Assembly (NCBI RefSeq): GCF_030719215.1
Contig: NZ_CP120983.1
Coordinates: 1,302,001 to 1,366,000, forward strand
From: Streptomyces sp. Alt3
Lineage (GTDB): Bacteria > Actinomycetota > Actinomycetes > Streptomycetales > Streptomycetaceae
Length of the DNA: 64,000 nucleotides
Direction: 5' to 3'
This document shows positions 1 to 8,975 of the stretch, in pieces. A model generated the notes under the pieces. That model saw nothing but the letters and a program-made list of their open reading frames with translations. It was not told the origin of the DNA and ran no database searches. Each line of letters opens with the position of its first letter. Position 1 is the first letter of the stretch. A program made the position numbers and the translations under genes.

Positions 1-1002
1 GGCTACCCGCACCAGTTCCACATCTCCGAGGAGATGCTGGCCCATGTCCGGCTGATGATGCTGTCCATGGACCCGCCGGACCACACAGCACAACGCCGCA
101 TGCTGATACCGGAGTTCACGGCGCGGCGGACGAAGGCGATGCGCCCGCGGATCCAGGAGGTCGTCGACGAGCGCATCGACGCCATGCTGGCAGCGGGCGG
201 CCCGGTGGACCTGGTCCAGGCCCTCGCTCTGCCGGTGCCGTCGCTGACCATCTGTGAACTGCTCGGGGTCCCCTACGGCGACCACGCCCAGTTCGAGGAG
301 TGGTCGGCCGCCCTCATGAACCACGACCTGACCCCCGAGGAGTACGGGGCGGCGGTGCAGGCCCTGGACATGTACCTCGACAAGCTGGTCACCCTCAAGG
401 AGACCGAGCCGGGTGACGACCTGATCAGCCGGTTCCTGGAGAAGAACCGCACCGAGCAGGCCGCCGACCACCTCGACGTGGTGACCATGGCCCGGATGAT
501 GCTCGTGGGCGGCCACGAGACCACGGCCAACATGATCGCGCTGGGTGTGCTCGCCCTGCTGGAGCACCCGGACCACATGGCCGAGCTCCGGTCGGACGAC
601 ACGTTGCTGCCGAACGCCATCGAGGAGTTGCTCCGGGTCTTCTCCATCTCGGACTCGGGCACCGCCCGGGTCGCGGTCGAGGACATCGAGGTGGGCGGTG
701 TCACCATCCGCGCCGGCGAGGGCATCCTCGCGCTGAACAACGCCGCCGACCACGACGAGAGGGTCTTCGCCGACCCCGGCACCCTCGACTTCCACCGCAA
801 GGAGGCGCGCAGCCACCTGGCCTTCGGCTACGGGATCCACCAGTGCATGGGCGCGAACCTGGCCCGCGCGGAGCTGGAGATCGTGTACGCCACCCTGCTC
901 CGCCGCATTCCGGGCCTCCGGCTGGCCGTGCCCGTGGAAGAACTGCGGTACAAGGACGACGCCATGGTCTACGGCGTCTACGAACTGCCCGTCACCTGGT
1001 GA
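1..1002 (+). CDS. Cytochrome P450, 5'-truncated by the window edge
   Basis: The frame is open from base 1, so the N-terminus lies outside the window; about 333 codons remain of the roughly 400 usual for bacterial class I P450s. Visible landmarks in order are the I-helix motif GGHETT, the K-helix ExxR motif (EELLR) and the heme-binding loop FGYGIHQCMG, whose Cys is the axial heme ligand. The gene ends in TGA and the next gene, a ferredoxin, follows within 30 bases or overlaps it, which fits a soluble P450 fed by a dedicated electron donor. The HQCMGANLAR loop looks like CYP105/CYP107-type Streptomyces enzymes. Substrate cannot be read from sequence; hydroxylation of a small metabolite is the family expectation. 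Confidence 0.95.
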   Translation, partial: GYPHQFHISEEMLAHVRLMMLSMDPPDHTAQRRMLIPEFTARRTKAMRPRIQEVVDERIDAMLAAGGPVDLVQALALPVPSLTICELLGVPYGDHAQFEEWSAALMNHDLTPEEYGAAVQALDMYLDKLVTLKETEPGDDLISRFLEKNRTEQAADHLDVVTMARMMLVGGHETTANMIALGVLALLEHPDHMAELRSDDTLLPNAIEELLRVFSISDSGTARVAVEDIEVGGVTIRAGEGILALNNAADHDERVFADPGTLDFHRKEARSHLAFGYGIHQCMGANLARAELEIVYATLLRRIPGLRLAVPVEELRYKDDAMVYGVYELPVTW

Positions 1003-1028
1003 CGGCCGATCCGATCGGAATCCCCGCC

Positions 1029-1220
1029 ATGCATGTCACCACGGACCACGACCGGTGTGTGGGCTCCGGCCAGTGCGCGATGCAGAGCCCCGAGGTCTTC
1101 GACCAGGACGACGACGGTCTCGTCGTCGTCCTCCAGGAGAGGCCGGGGGCGGAGCTGCTGGAGGAAGTCCACCGTGCGGTCGAGCTGTGCCCGTCGCAGT
1201 CCATCCACGTCACCGGCTGA
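1029..1220 (+). CDS. 3Fe-4S type ferredoxin
   Basis: A 63-residue acidic protein starting MHVTTDHDRC. The cluster ligands are visible as CVGSGQC (C-x5-C) near residue 10 and a later C-P (ELCPSQ) near residue 55, the pattern of Streptomyces P450-associated [3Fe-4S] ferredoxins. It would pass electrons from a ferredoxin reductase to the P450 directly upstream. The ATG gives the family's normal N-terminus. An in-frame GTG at 999 overlaps the P450 stop (GTGA) and is an alternative start that would add ten residues and couple translation. Confidence 0.9.
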   Translation: MHVTTDHDRCVGSGQCAMQSPEVFDQDDDGLVVVLQERPGAELLEEVHRAVELCPSQSIHVTG

Positions 1221-1344
1221 TCCGAGCCGCCTCGGCGCCCCTGCGCCGTGGTGCCGTGGTGCCGTGCGGGACGACGCCCGGCACCACGGCACGGGAGTCC
1301 GGCACCACGGCGCGCACGACGACGACAACCGAGGACGTGAACCC

Positions 1345-2823
1345 GTGGTGACGAACCGACCTCGCTCCCCCGGACCGGGACTGCCCGTCGAGCCGGTCCA
1401 CGGGCCCGGCACCCGGCCGGGTCCGTGGACGACGCGTCGGTTCACCGGATCAGGCACCGCGAGGGAGTCCAACACCCGGTACGGACAGCTGATCGCCGAC
1501 GGCACGACGGACCTGTCGGTCGCCTTCGACCTGCCCACCCGGATGGGACACGACTCGGACGCCCCTGTCGCCTCCGGCGAGGTCGGCAGGACCGGCGTGG
1601 CCATCGACTCCGTCGACGACATGCGCGTCCTCTTCGCCGGGATCCCGCTGGACAGCGTCTCCACGTCGATGACGGTCGACGCCCCCGCCTCCCTGCTGCT
1701 CCTGCTCTACCAACTGGTGGCGGAGGAGCAGGGGTTCGGCGCCGACGTGCTGAGGGGCGCGATCCGGAACGACGTGCTGCAGGAGTACGTCGCGCGCGGG
1801 ACGTACATCTTCCCCCCGAAGCCGGCGCTGCGGCTGGCCGCGGACGTGTTCACCTACTGCGGGGCCGAGATACCGCACTGGAGCACGCTCTCCGTCTCCG
1901 GCCACCTCATGGCCGAGGCGGGCGCGTCGCCCGCGCAGGAGATCGCGTTCACCCTGGCCGACGGCATCGAGTACGTGCGCGCGGCGGTCGCGGCCGGGCT
2001 GGACGTCGACGAATTCGCACCGCGGCTCTCCTTCGTCCTCATGGCCCGCACGACAGCCCAGGAGGAGGCCGCAGGATTCCGTACCGCGCGCCGGATCTGG
2101 GCGCGGGTGATGCGGGAGGAGTTCGGCGCGAGGAACCCCGAGTCCCTGGCGCCTCGCTTCCGCACACAGGCCGAGGACGGGCAGCACGGGGCGGGCCGGG
2201 GCGGCCCCTCGCGCGGACGCGGCGGAACCCGGCCGCCGCACACCGGTTCGTTCGAGCAGGCCCTCACCCGGTCGGCGCACGAGGCGGCGCGTCCCGCCAC
2301 GCGCGGCCTGCGGGCCCTGGCGTACGACACGGACGTGCCTGCGGCAGCCGGACGCTCCTCCGGGCTCTGCCCGGTCGGGAGGACGGCCGACGACATCGAG
2401 GCGGCCACGGTCGAACTCATGCGGAGGGTCGAGGACTTCGGTGGGGCCGTCGCGGCCATCGAACACGGCTACCAGACAGGCGAGATGGAGGACAACCCCT
2501 GCCGCGTCCCCCGGGAGCGGGGCTCCGCCGGAGCCGGCGGCTTCCGGATCGACGAGGGGGAACTGCACGAACCACCTCGCGAACCCCTCCGCGTCTCCTC
2601 CTCCGCCGAGACGCGGCAGGCCGAGCGCCTCGCCAAACTCCGCGCCTGGCGGGACCAGGAACGGGTGGACCGCCACCTCGCCGGAGTACGGAGGGCGGCG
2701 GCCGGGGACGACAACGTTCTGTACCCGATGAAGGAGGCCCTGTCCGCCGGGGCCACCGTGGGTGAGGTCTGCGACGCGCTGCGCGAGATCTGGGGGACGT
2801 ACACCCCCGGCGGGCCCTTCTGA
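1345..2823 (+). CDS. Methylmalonyl-CoA mutase large-subunit-like protein with eroded active site
   Basis: About 492 residues. The N-terminal half follows the B12-dependent acyl-CoA mutase TIM barrel closely (PWTTRRFTGSGTARESN, VAFDLPTRMGHDSD, STSMTVDA, RGTYIFPPKPALR), and the C-terminus matches the split-type large-subunit tail (DDNVLYPMKEAL). The B12-binding domain is absent, as in IcmA/MeaA-type large subunits, but the protein is shorter than the roughly 560 residues of IcmA. The catalytic Tyr-His of the usual SGYHM motif reads SGHLM (His187-Leu188). The following substrate-binding stretch, normally containing SLTAQ and an LGGTQSLHTNS-like segment, is replaced by a Gly/Arg-rich linker with about 30 residues missing. 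The frame itself is intact. Start is GTG at 1345 or 1348, with AGGA just upstream. It is probably a non-catalytic homolog or an in-frame decaying gene. Confidence 0.75.
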   Translation: MVTNRPRSPGPGLPVEPVHGPGTRPGPWTTRRFTGSGTARESNTRYGQLIADGTTDLSVAFDLPTRMGHDSDAPVASGEVGRTGVAIDSVDDMRVLFAGIPLDSVSTSMTVDAPASLLLLLYQLVAEEQGFGADVLRGAIRNDVLQEYVARGTYIFPPKPALRLAADVFTYCGAEIPHWSTLSVSGHLMAEAGASPAQEIAFTLADGIEYVRAAVAAGLDVDEFAPRLSFVLMARTTAQEEAAGFRTARRIWARVMREEFGARNPESLAPRFRTQAEDGQHGAGRGGPSRGRGGTRPPHTGSFEQALTRSAHEAARPATRGLRALAYDTDVPAAAGRSSGLCPVGRTADDIEAATVELMRRVEDFGGAVAAIEHGYQTGEMEDNPCRVPRERGSAGAGGFRIDEGELHEPPREPLRVSSSAETRQAERLAKLRAWRDQERVDRHLAGVRRAAAGDDNVLYPMKEALSAGATVGEVCDALREIWGTYTPGGPF

Positions 2824-2891
2824 CCGGACCTCGCGCCGGAAGCGTCCCCCCGGACCGTGCGGCCGGTGCCTCCGGCCCGGGGGCGGGCACC

Positions 2892-3764
2892 TCACTCCGG
2901 GGCGCCTCCGGGCCGGGGACCGACGAGGGACTGTGCCTGCTGGAGGAAGGCCGGCAGCCACTGCTCGTAGGAGGCGGATCCCAGGTACTCCAGTGCCGTT
3001 TCCGCGTCCTTGCCGACGGGCGTGTGCAGCGGCGTCCCGGGGTCGTCGACGGCGGCGAGGACCGCCTCGGCCACCTCGCCGCAGTCACCGGCGCCCTCCT
3101 GGACCCGCGCGAGGAACCGAGCCGTCCACGCCCGGTCGGCGGTGTACGGGTCGGCCGCGGACAGGTCCGACGGTGCCACGGCCACGGAGCTGTCGCGGTT
3201 GATGCGTGAGGCGAAGCTGCCGGGCTCCAGGCACACGACGCGGATACCGAACGGCCGCACCTCCGCGGACAGCGCCTCGCTGAGCGTGCCCAGGGCGGCC
3301 TTGCTGGCGGCGTAGAAACCGCCGTGGGGCACGGCGAACGTGCGGCCGGCCAGGGAGGAGACGTTGACGATGACGCCGCTGCCCTGGGCACGCATGGACG
3401 GCAGGACCGCCCGCACGGTGCGCAGCGGTCCCCAGAGGTTGGTCTCCAGCACCGCGCGCGCGTCGCTCTGCGGCATGGTCTCGACGGTCCCGGTGCGGTC
3501 GATGCCGGCGTTGTTGACCAGCACGTCGATGGCGCCGTGCCGTTCCCGCACCCCGTGGACGGCGGCGGCCACGGAGGCGTCGTCGGTGACGTCGAGCCGG
3601 GGCACGTCCAGGGTGAGGTTCTCGGCCCGGGCGCGGCGGAGCAGTTCGCCGGCGGTGTCGGGATCGCGTACGCACGCGTGGACGCGGTCCCCCCTGCGGG
3701 CGAACGCCAGCGCGGTCTCCAGCCCGATACCGCTGCTGCAACCGGTGACAAGAACCGACGTCAT
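2892..3764 (-). CDS. Short-chain dehydrogenase/reductase
   Basis: Classical SDR of 290 residues with the Rossmann glycine motif TGCSSGIG at residues 7-14, an NNAG motif near residue 90 and catalytic Ser plus YAASK further on. The longer C-terminal tail resembles retinol/17-beta-dehydrogenase-like bacterial SDRs acting on hydrophobic alcohols or ketones with NAD(P)H. It is convergent with the mutase-like gene and divergent from the gene at 3935, so it is transcribed alone. The substrate is not predictable. Confidence 0.85.
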   Translation of the reverse strand: MTSVLVTGCSSGIGLETALAFARRGDRVHACVRDPDTAGELLRRARAENLTLDVPRLDVTDDASVAAAVHGVRERHGAIDVLVNNAGIDRTGTVETMPQSDARAVLETNLWGPLRTVRAVLPSMRAQGSGVIVNVSSLAGRTFAVPHGGFYAASKAALGTLSEALSAEVRPFGIRVVCLEPGSFASRINRDSSVAVAPSDLSAADPYTADRAWTARFLARVQEGAGDCGEVAEAVLAAVDDPGTPLHTPVGKDAETALEYLGSASYEQWLPAFLQQAQSLVGPRPGGAPE

Positions 3765-3934
3765 GGTGAATCGCCTGCTTTCAGGGCGTCGGACGACAGG
3801 ATTCGGTCGGCAGCCTACGAACGCGCCGCCCCGGGCCGCAGCCCCTACGACCCCCTAGGAGATCGCCGGCTTCCAGCCCTGCCGGCGGAGCTGCCTCGGC
3901 CACCCGTTCGAACGGACCGCTACTATCCCCGCTC

Positions 3935-4681
3935 ATGAATGACGACGTACGCAACATCGTGCTCGGTCTCATCGCCGCGGGAATCAGCGCATCCCTCGGC
4001 TGGCTCGCCCGGACGTACTTCTGGCGGCGCAGACTCCGGCGCAAGCAGGCGTTCTTCGGGATGCCGGGGAACTCCGAGTGCCTGCTCGTCGTCAACCGCG
4101 ACGCCGGCGGCGACGGCGCGGTGCACCGCCACGACGTCTTCGCCCTGCTCGAACTCTCGGCCCTCGTCAAGGACTGCTCTGCCCACGCGCAGATCGTGTC
4201 CCACGACACGGCCCACCAGGGCTTCGGTGAACGGACGGAGTTCTGCGTCGGCGGGCCGGGGTCCAACCGCCGCATGGCCGCGCACCTGCAGTCGCTGCTG
4301 CCCGGTGTGAAGATCAACACCGGGCCCGAGCCGGGCCCCGACCGTGCGGCCTTCCAGGTCGGCTCGGAGCGCTACCGCCTGGAAGCCGGAACGTCCGAGC
4401 ACGTACTGCTGGCGCGGCTGACGGGTGGCCAGGACGCGCGGCCGGTGTTCCTGCTCTGCGGCCAGCGTGCCATCACCAACCAGGCCGCCTCGCGTTATCT
4501 GATACGCAACTACGAGAAGCTGCACCGCAGGCACCGGGGCGGCTCGTTCGTCCTTCTCCTGAAGGTGGTCAACTCCCAGGCTTACGGTCCGGATGTGGTC
4601 GAGCTGGTCGGCGACGTGACCAGGGCGGCCCAGGCCCCGCTGCCCACCGCGCCCCCCGCCTCGCACCGCGCCACCGGCTGA
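3935..4681 (+). CDS. Membrane-anchored protein of unknown function
   Basis: 248 residues. An N-terminal hydrophobic segment (about residues 7-27) is followed by an Arg/Lys cluster (RRRLRRK), so the bulk should be cytoplasmic. The soluble part has alternating beta/alpha character, a GGPGSNRRM motif near residue 106 and a later VFLLCGQ strand. These recall nucleotide- or ligand-binding Rossmann-like folds, but I do not recognise the family. TACTAT eight bases before the ATG is a plausible -10 box and would make the message nearly leaderless. The gene stands alone and ends at a strong hairpin. Confidence 0.6.
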   Translation: MNDDVRNIVLGLIAAGISASLGWLARTYFWRRRLRRKQAFFGMPGNSECLLVVNRDAGGDGAVHRHDVFALLELSALVKDCSAHAQIVSHDTAHQGFGERTEFCVGGPGSNRRMAAHLQSLLPGVKINTGPEPGPDRAAFQVGSERYRLEAGTSEHVLLARLTGGQDARPVFLLCGQRAITNQAASRYLIRNYEKLHRRHRGGSFVLLLKVVNSQAYGPDVVELVGDVTRAAQAPLPTAPPASHRATG

Positions 4682-4786
4682 CGCCGACGGACCGGGCGGC
4701 GCTCCGGGCCGGGGGCCCGTGCGAGCCGCCCACCGCGGTACGGCGTCGTGGCCCGCGCACGGGAAGGTGAAGGGGCGGCACGGGAA

Positions 4787-4830
4787 GGGGCGGCCCCGCG
4801 TCGTTCCTCCGTACGACGTGGGACCGCCCC
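4787..4830. terminator. Bidirectional hairpin terminator
   Basis: Two 18-nt arms (4787-4804 and 4813-4830) pair with two imperfect positions around an 8-nt loop. It lies between the convergent genes ending at 4681 and 5104. Apart from this hairpin I see no gene or other signal in 4682-5103. Confidence 0.75.
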
Positions 4831-5103
4831 TGTCACGGCGGACTGTCCTTCAACCGCCCCCTCACTTCTCCACGGACCGGTGTCGGGACCTGCACGCCCG
4901 TCCGGGCGGGGAACCTTCCCCCGCCCACGGCGCGCAGGCCGGTCAGCAGTCGACCCGCACCCTCCACCGGTCCTCCCGCAGCGGCCGCGACCCGGCCGGC
5001 ACGCAGCTGACCTTCTCCCCACCGGGCGTGGATCCGGGAGGTGTACCGGTTCCACGGTGCGGGAAGTGATCACCGGCTGCTGCCGGGCGGACGGTCCCGA
5101 CGG

Positions 5104-5979
5104 CTACTGCCTGCGACGGCCCGGCAGCACCGTTCCCGGTTCGGCGGCCGCGACGCCCGTTCCCTCCGTCTTGGGGTTGCGCCGCTCCCTCTTGGCCACC
5201 CAGGTGGCGAACCAGGAGAGCAGCATGCACATGCCGATGTAGATGGGCGAGATCACCATCACCACGGGGATGAACGGCAGGTCGTAGTCGAGGTTCGACG
5301 CGATCAGCTTGCCCGCGTGGAGGAACTCCTCGTAGGTGATCAGATAGCCCAGCGAGGTGTCCTTGAGCGCCACCACCAGCTGGCTGATGATGGTGGGCAG
5401 CATCGCCCGGACGGCCTGCGGGGCCAGGACGTGGGTGGTGACCTGGGTCTTGCGCATGCCCAGCGCGTACGCCGCCTCCCCCTGTCCCCGCTCGACGGAG
5501 TTGATCCCGGTACGGAACACCTCCGCTAGCACGGAACCGTTGTAGAGCGTCAGTCCGGCCACCAGTGCGGGCAGCGGCTGGACCTTGAGGGCGACGAAGA
5601 TGAAGAAGATCATCACCAGTACCGGCATGGCCCTGAAGAACTCGACCAGGAGGGTCGAGATCCATCGCACCGGCTTGTGGGCGGACAGCCGCCCGACCGC
5701 GAGAACCGCCCCGAGCGCGAGCGAGAGCACCGCCGCGTAGGCGAAGGCCTTGAGGGTGTTGCCCAGGCCCCGGAGCAGCAGTTCCTGGATGCCCTTGTAC
5801 GTGAAGGGAGTCCACTTCGCGCTGGTGAACTGGTCGGTGTCGAACAGCAGATAGAGGATCCAGGCGAAGAGCCCGAGGATCACGGCGGTCGAGATGATTC
5901 CGTAGAGGAAGTGTCTCTTACGGGTGACGGGCCCCGGAATGTCGTAGAGCGCGGTCGCCGAGGCGGTGGCGTGGGTCAT
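5104..5979 (-). CDS. gluD: Glutamate/polar amino-acid ABC transporter permease (GluD-like)
   Basis: 291 residues. It is a HisM-type inner-membrane permease with a cytoplasmic N-terminus, five or more hydrophobic helices and the EAA-loop region typical of the family (VERGQGEAAYALGMRKTQV). The start ATG overlaps the stop of the upstream permease gene by 4 nt (ATGA), showing translational coupling. It forms the channel heterodimer with GluC and would import glutamate or a related polar amino acid. It is the last gene of the gluA-B-C-D operon. The C-terminal tail after the last helix is charged and Ala/Pro-rich. Confidence 0.9.
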   Translation of the reverse strand: MTHATASATALYDIPGPVTRKRHFLYGIISTAVILGLFAWILYLLFDTDQFTSAKWTPFTYKGIQELLLRGLGNTLKAFAYAAVLSLALGAVLAVGRLSAHKPVRWISTLLVEFFRAMPVLVMIFFIFVALKVQPLPALVAGLTLYNGSVLAEVFRTGINSVERGQGEAAYALGMRKTQVTTHVLAPQAVRAMLPTIISQLVVALKDTSLGYLITYEEFLHAGKLIASNLDYDLPFIPVVMVISPIYIGMCMLLSWFATWVAKRERRNPKTEGTGVAAAEPGTVLPGRRRQ

Positions 5980-6620
5980 CGGGCGACTCCCCAGCGCTTC
6001 TCCAACACGTTGAAGAGCGCACTGATGGCGAGGGTGATGATCAGATATCCGACGGCGATCCAGACGAAGGTCCAGATGATGCTGTAGCCGAGTTCGTTGA
6101 GGGTCTTGTAGGTGCCGAGGAGCTCGGTGACGCTGAAGGCCCCGGCGATCGCCGAGTTCTTGGCGAGCGCGATGAGTGTCGAACCCACCGGGGGGATGAC
6201 CGACCGGAAGGCCTGTGGCAGCACCACGTTGCCCAGGGTCTGTCCGAAGGACATCCCGAGGCTCCGGGCGGCTTCGCCCTGCCCGGTGGGCACGGTGTTG
6301 ATGCCGGAGCGCAGGGCCTCGCAGATGAAGGCCGAGGTGTAGCAGCCGAGGGCGAGGACCGCGAAGACCTGGAAGGGCAGGACCAGGCCGAAGCGCGGCA
6401 GCCCCAGCAGCACGGCGAAGAACAGCAGCGTCAGGGGTGTGTTGCGGAGCACCGCCACCCACACGGTGCCGATCACCCGGAGCGAGCCGACGGGCGCGAC
6501 CCGGAACGACGCCATGACGAAGCCGAGCACGAGTGCCAGGATCGAGGCGTAGACGGTGAGTTCGACGGTGCCGAGGAAGCCCTTGCCGTAGAGCGACCAG
6601 TTCTCTGTCAGTACGTCCAT
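5976..6620 (-). CDS. gluC: Glutamate/polar amino-acid ABC transporter permease (GluC-like)
   Basis: 214 residues, the usual compact length for HisQ/GluC permeases. Start ATG gives [20 protein letters not shown], the normal N-terminus. The EAA-loop signature [13 protein letters not shown] sits near the middle and the helices cover most of the protein. It lies between the binding protein and gluD and overlaps gluD by 4 nt. It forms the membrane pore with GluD, driven by GluA. Confidence 0.9.
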   Translation of the reverse strand: MDVLTENWSLYGKGFLGTVELTVYASILALVLGFVMASFRVAPVGSLRVIGTVWVAVLRNTPLTLLFFAVLLGLPRFGLVLPFQVFAVLALGCYTSAFICEALRSGINTVPTGQGEAARSLGMSFGQTLGNVVLPQAFRSVIPPVGSTLIALAKNSAIAGAFSVTELLGTYKTLNELGYSIIWTFVWIAVGYLIITLAISALFNVLEKRWGVAR

Positions 6621-6636
6621 GATGGAGGCCCGCCCC

Positions 6637-7551
6637 TCAGTTCGCCGGGTAGCGGTCGATGGGCGGCGGTGTCGGTGCGGGTACCCCGGACAGGCCCAGG
6701 GTCGCTTCGAACGCCTTCTTCCAGTTGCCGTTCTTCTCGTTCTCCTCCAGCGCGTCGTCGAGCGCGAGGCGCAGCGCGTTGTCACTGCGCGGGACACCGA
6801 TGCCGTACGGCTCCTCGGAGAAGGGCTTGCCCACCACCTTCATCTCGTCCGGTGCCTTGGCCGCGAAGCCGAGCAGGATCGCGTCGTCGGTGGTGACGGC
6901 GTCGACCTGGAAGGTCAGCAGGTTGTCGACGCAGATCGAGTAGGTGTCGTAGGCGACGAGATCCGCCTCGGGGTGGTCGGCGGCGATGCGCTGGTACGGC
7001 GTGGAGCCCGCGGCCGAGCAGACGGTCTTGCCCGCCAGGTCCTGCGGGCCGTGGATGTCGTTCTCGTCGGTTCGCACCAGCAGTCCCTGGCCCGCCATGT
7101 AGTAGGGGCCGGCGAAGCCGACGAGCTTCTTGCGCATGTCGTTGATGGTGTAGGTGCCGACGTAGTAGTCGATCTGCCCGTTCTGGAGCGCCGTCTCACG
7201 GTTGGCGGAGGCGATGGTCCGGAAGCGGATCGTGTCCGGCTCGAAGCCGAGCGAGGCCGCCATCATGCGGGCGATCTCGATGTCGAAGCCGGAGTAGACA
7301 CCGGTGGCCGGGTCCTTCTCGCCGAGGTACGGCTGGTCCTCCTTGGCGCCCACCACGAGGTAGCCACGTCTCTTGGCCTTGCTCCAGGTCTTCGACTCCG
7401 GCAGCCGGAAACCGGTGTCGACCTTGTACTGGGGCAGTTCGTCGGCCTTCGGCCCCTTGACCGGCGGGCTGCCCTCCCTGCCGCAGCCGACGGCCAGCGC
7501 GGTGATCAGGAGGCAGACCAGTACGGCCGCGATGTTCCTCGTACGCAACAC
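6637..7551 (-). CDS. gluB: Glutamate-binding lipoprotein (GluB-like)
   Basis: 304 residues from a GTG start directly preceded by GGGGG. The signal peptide ends in a lipobox (LAVGC), so the mature protein is anchored to the outer face of the membrane. The rest is a type II periplasmic-binding-protein fold of the amino-acid class (SBP_bac_3), with the familiar stretches [23 protein letters not shown] and a C-terminal [14 protein letters not shown] helix. It captures the amino acid and delivers it to GluC/GluD. It sits second in the operon, directly after the ATPase. Confidence 0.92.
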   Translation of the reverse strand: MLRTRNIAAVLVCLLITALAVGCGREGSPPVKGPKADELPQYKVDTGFRLPESKTWSKAKRRGYLVVGAKEDQPYLGEKDPATGVYSGFDIEIARMMAASLGFEPDTIRFRTIASANRETALQNGQIDYYVGTYTINDMRKKLVGFAGPYYMAGQGLLVRTDENDIHGPQDLAGKTVCSAAGSTPYQRIAADHPEADLVAYDTYSICVDNLLTFQVDAVTTDDAILLGFAAKAPDEMKVVGKPFSEEPYGIGVPRSDNALRLALDDALEENEKNGNWKKAFEATLGLSGVPAPTPPPIDRYPAN

Positions 7552-7562
7552 GGTGCCCCCTG

Positions 7563-8306
7563 TCAGTGCTTGAGGATCTTGGACAGGAAGTCCTTGGCGC
7601 GGTCGCTCTCCGGGTTGGTGAAGAAGTCCTCCGGGGTGCGGTCCTCGATGACGCGCCCGTCGGACATGAAGACCACGCGGTTGGCGGCGGACCGGGCGAA
7701 GCCCATCTCGTGCGTGACGACCACCATGGTCATGCCCTCGCGTGCGAGCTGCTGCATGACCTCGAGGACCTCGTTGATCATCTCCGGGTCGAGCGCCGAG
7801 GTGGGCTCGTCGAAGAGGAGTGCCTTGGGGTCCATGGCGAGGGCGCGGGCGATGGCGACGCGCTGCTGCTGGCCACCGGAGAGCTGGGCGGGGAACTTGT
7901 CGGCCTGCGAGGCGAGCCCGACCCGCTCCAGGAGTTCGCGGGACCGCTGGTCGGCCTCGTCCTTCTTGCGCCTGCGGACCTTCAGCTGGGCGAGCGAGAC
8001 GTTCGCCAGCACGGTCTTGTGTGCGAAGAGGTTGAACGACTGGAAGACCATGCCCACTTCGGCCCGGAGCTCCGCGAGCCCCTTCCCCTCTTCCGGGAGC
8101 GGCTTCCCGTCGATGGCGATGTGGCCGGATTCGATCGTCTCGAGCCGGTTGATGGTCCGGCAGAGCGTTGATTTGCCTGATCCGGAGGGGCCGATGACCA
8201 CCACCACCTCCCCGCGGCCGACGGTGAGATTGATGTCCTGGAGTACGTGCAACTTCCCGAAGTACTTGTTGACGTCCCGCAGCTCGATCAACGGATCGAC
8301 GGCCAT
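7563..8306 (-). CDS. gluA: Glutamate/polar amino-acid ABC transporter ATPase (GluA-like)
   Basis: 247 residues with all ABC ATPase motifs: Walker [10 protein letters not shown] (about residue 39), Q-loop VFQSFN, signature LSGGQQQR, Walker [13 protein letters not shown] and H-loop VTHEMG. It is the first gene of the gluABCD-type operon and powers glutamate uptake. Gene order ATPase, binding protein, two permeases equals that of Corynebacterium and Streptomyces glu operons. Start ATG (MAVDPLIEL) was chosen because the ABC core begins a few residues later. Its upstream region is shared with no divergent gene. Confidence 0.95.
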   Translation of the reverse strand: MAVDPLIELRDVNKYFGKLHVLQDINLTVGRGEVVVVIGPSGSGKSTLCRTINRLETIESGHIAIDGKPLPEEGKGLAELRAEVGMVFQSFNLFAHKTVLANVSLAQLKVRRRKKDEADQRSRELLERVGLASQADKFPAQLSGGQQQRVAIARALAMDPKALLFDEPTSALDPEMINEVLEVMQQLAREGMTMVVVTHEMGFARSAANRVVFMSDGRVIEDRTPEDFFTNPESDRAKDFLSKILKH

Positions 8307-8406
8307 ACGCTGCCCTACCCACTTATCGCTTGTCGAGGTCAGCGCAAACTATCCGGGGTGGGCGGCCGCTTCGGGGCCGACACGCACCGGCCCCGCATAA
8401 GGCTGT

Positions 8407-8868
8407 TTATCGCGTTTTGGCCTCGGGGCCGCTCTCGGCGGACTCCGCGTACATCTCGGAGAGCTCGGGGCTGCCGGACATCGCCCAGTCCAGACCTGCG
8501 GCCACGACGTCGATCTCGCGTCCCGAGGCGAGCCGCACCACAGGCTTCCCGCCGGCCAGGATGTCCCAGACGGCGCCGGGAACCGTCCGCACCAGGACGG
8601 TTCCGAGGTAGAGGCCCGCGTCGTTGCCCACCCAGGGCAGCTCCTCGGGGTCGTCGCGCCAGATGGGCGGCAACTGGTCGAGCGCGGACAACGAGCCCGG
8701 GCTGTCGTCGAGTTCGAGCCCGCACTGCCCGGCCCGGGCGCGCAACAGCTCACACTCCGCGAACAGTTCGGCCACACCGTCCGGATCGGTCCTGACGGCG
8801 GCCGCGAGAGCCACCTCCCGTGTACCGCCCTGGCGCTTACGCCAGTTGTCCAGGAAAGGGATGTTCAT
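8407..8868 (-). CDS. Conserved actinobacterial hypothetical protein
   Basis: 153 residues from ATG (MNIPFLDNWRKRQGG), with GGTGG a few bases upstream. It is soluble and acidic, with no signal or transmembrane segment. The C-terminal half has a beta-rich stretch (GLYLGTVLVRTVPGAVWDIL) followed by VVRLASGREIDVV. It resembles small uncharacterised Streptomyces proteins found beside the glu operon (possibly DUF6278; from memory, unverified). The function is unknown. Confidence 0.6.
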   Translation of the reverse strand: MNIPFLDNWRKRQGGTREVALAAAVRTDPDGVAELFAECELLRARAGQCGLELDDSPGSLSALDQLPPIWRDDPEELPWVGNDAGLYLGTVLVRTVPGAVWDILAGGKPVVRLASGREIDVVAAGLDWAMSGSPELSEMYAESAESGPEAKTR

Positions 8869-8941
8869 ACCACCAGGATCCCACCCCGGAGGCGTTCCGC
8901 ACCGCAGGGCACGCATCTGTTCCCGATCCGGCACCCGGCTC

Positions 8942-8969
8942 GTACATGATCCGGCCATGTACCTAGGGT
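8942..8969 (+). promoter_or_regulatory. Inverted repeat and -10 box upstream of the SDR gene
   Basis: Perfect 7-bp arms GTACATG and CATGTAC (8942-8948, 8956-8962) are separated by 7 bases and run straight into TAGGGT (8964-8969), a good Streptomyces -10 hexamer. The ATG of the SDR lies 6 nt after it, so the transcript is probably leaderless. The repeat sits where a repressor would block RNA polymerase. Confidence 0.5.
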
Positions 8970-8975
8970 ACGGAC

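Noticed and set aside
4719..5069. Open frames in the gap between 4682 and 5103
   Set aside because: Low-complexity Arg/Pro/Gly products on both strands, overlapping the terminator hairpin.
6619..8400. 593-codon plus-strand open frame over the glu operon
   Set aside because: Antisense to three clear ABC transporter genes; no recognisable motif.
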